From assembly GCA_027064245.1 (NCBI GenBank), contig JAMOPZ010000429.1, positions 1-6,993 of the forward strand: a DNA stretch of 6,993 bases. The letters run 5' to 3'. The position numbers and the translations under genes are program-made. The stretch is from Campylobacterales bacterium. GTDB lineage: Bacteria; Campylobacterota; Campylobacteria; Campylobacterales; Arcobacteraceae. Shown here one piece after another: positions 6,128-6,993 of this stretch. Numbering within the stretch: position 1 is the first letter of the stretch; each line of letters opens with the position of its first letter. The notes under the pieces were generated by a model. It saw only the letters and a program-made list of their open reading frames with translations. It was not told where the DNA came from and did no database searches.

Positions 6128-6993
6128 CGGTAATGGTAATTTTATATTAGACAAATCTTCTTGTGTCATACTTGGCAAAACTGAACCAGATTTATATTTA
6201 TTAAAATCTATTGTTTTAGCTAATAAAAAAAAGAATTTTGGATACACATTCTCCTTGATTTCACTATAAAACATTGTATCAACAGTCCAAAAAGGCTTTT
6301 CAACAAATAAAGGTTTATCTACTGTACCTTTTCTTCCAAATAATACAGATGGTTTATTATATAAAAAATCATTACCATAACAAAAAATACCACCTGAACC
6401 ACAAGCATTATCATAGATGAAGTAAGTTCCCTCTTTTATCTCATCTTTTATAGGTATAAAAACAAGGTTTGTCATAAGTGAGATTATCTCTCGTGGTGTA
6501 AAGTGCTTTCCTGCTTGTGCATTTTCATCTTCGTTAAATTGTCGCAAAAGCTCTTCAAATACATACCCCATTCCAAGATTAGATAATCCGTGATGGATAA
6601 TATTCCCATTTTCATCTTTAATGGTATTTGGCGAGAGGTTTATAGTTGATGAACAAAATTTTTGAATAGTTAGATAAAGATTACCCGTTCTGTCAAGTTT
6701 TGCCACTTGATTTCTAAACTCAAATTTTTCTAAAATATCTTGAACATTAGCACTAAAGCCATTAAGATAATTTTCAAAGTTACTTTTTATGTTAGATGGG
6801 TCATCAAGGAGAGATTTTAAAGTAAAGTTTGAGTGATTATGAAAACCAAGGTTTGAACCATTCTTAGCACCAAGTAAATCATCCATATCATCAAGTTTAT
6901 CTTTGTACTGGTTATAAACTTCAACTACTTTTTCTTTTGTAGGCTCTAAAACAGCGTCAAGACGACGAATAACTGTCATTGGCAATATAATAT
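6125..6993 (-). pseudogene. hsdM: In-frame HsdM-HsdS fusion remnant (5' end beyond right edge)
   Basis: The frame is open through the right edge: reading in from there gives IILPMTVIRRLDAVLEPTKEK, a typical internal HsdM sequence, so the TTG at 6985 or ATG at 6979 is not the real start. Counting from 6985, residues 1-201 are HsdM: the N-terminal helical domain, AGKHFTPREIISLMTNLVF (158-176) and SAM-binding motif I, YDNACGSGGIF (191-201). From residue 202 (about base 6382) the sequence becomes HsdS: CYGNDFLYNKPSVLFGRKGT (202-221), PFWTVDTMFY (231-240), IDFNKYKSG (259-267), and NIKLPLP, then TGA. The NPPF/Y catalytic motif of HsdM, its C-terminal half, and the first part of HsdS (at least one target-recognition domain) are absent. 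The product cannot methylate and is unlikely to recognise DNA. It is either a deletion fusion or an assembly chimera; the intact codon frame across the junction is notable. Confidence 0.88.

Noticed and set aside
2241..6269. Other plus-strand open frames (2241-2447, 3716-4081, 5288-5473, 6060-6269)
   Set aside because: All are shadows of well-supported minus-strand genes, with biased hydrophobic or Ser-rich composition.
6125..6985. A complete 286-residue gene starting at TTG 6985
   Set aside because: The frame is open upstream to the edge and reads conserved HsdM sequence (IILP) before that point, so the true start is outside the window.
1..6993. tRNA or rRNA genes, CRISPR arrays, insertion sequences
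   Set aside because: I saw no repeat-spacer pattern, no transposase-like protein and no structured RNA gene; almost all of the window is accounted for by protein-coding frames.

Overview
The window is AT-rich DNA with every supported gene on the minus strand, so transcription runs right to left. Base composition, short SD-type ribosome sites (AAGG, GAGG) and the style of the HsdR and HsdM proteins suggest a low-GC bacterium, possibly Campylobacterota (Sulfurimonas or Arcobacter type). No marker gene proves this. The layout is that of a defence island: a type I restriction-modification (R-M) locus with two other gene groups between its M/S end and its R gene.

Right end (about 5969-6993): a broken methyltransferase/specificity region. 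One open frame, entering from beyond the right edge, begins as the N-terminal half of HsdM and switches without a frame break, just after the SAM-binding motif, into the last part of an HsdS specificity subunit. The HsdM catalytic motif and most of HsdS are missing. An in-frame TGA then cuts off the HsdS tail, which is still readable for 51 codons to the usual HsdS C-terminus. The local M/S unit therefore looks dead.

Centre (3268-5943): a compact four-gene operon that I read as an ABC three-component (ABC-3C) conflict system. In transcription order it holds a 59-residue single-pass membrane protein, a 172-residue probable CTD-type protein, a 79-residue probable middle component (MC6-like), and a 582-residue DUF2326-type ABC/SMC-like coiled-coil ATPase. 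The first two genes share a near-identical motif (QxGxxNxQAGRDIN), at the C-terminus of the membrane protein and the N-terminus of the CTD protein. This suggests homotypic coupling between a membrane effector and the ATPase complex and is the most interesting feature of the window.

Next (2039-3258): two translationally coupled genes, a DUF3800 (RNase H-like) protein and an unfamiliar 178-residue protein that weakly resembles the BECR family of ribonucleases. They follow the ATPase gene so closely (9 bases) that they probably belong to the same transcript.

Left end (1-1875): the first 625 codons of hsdR, apparently intact, with PD-(D/E)xK nuclease residues and helicase motifs, running off the left edge. 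The 163-base gap before it (1876-2038) holds overlapping inverted repeats and a possible promoter. The likely history is an R-M locus that took in a second defence module and then lost its M/S function, leaving HsdR without a local partner.
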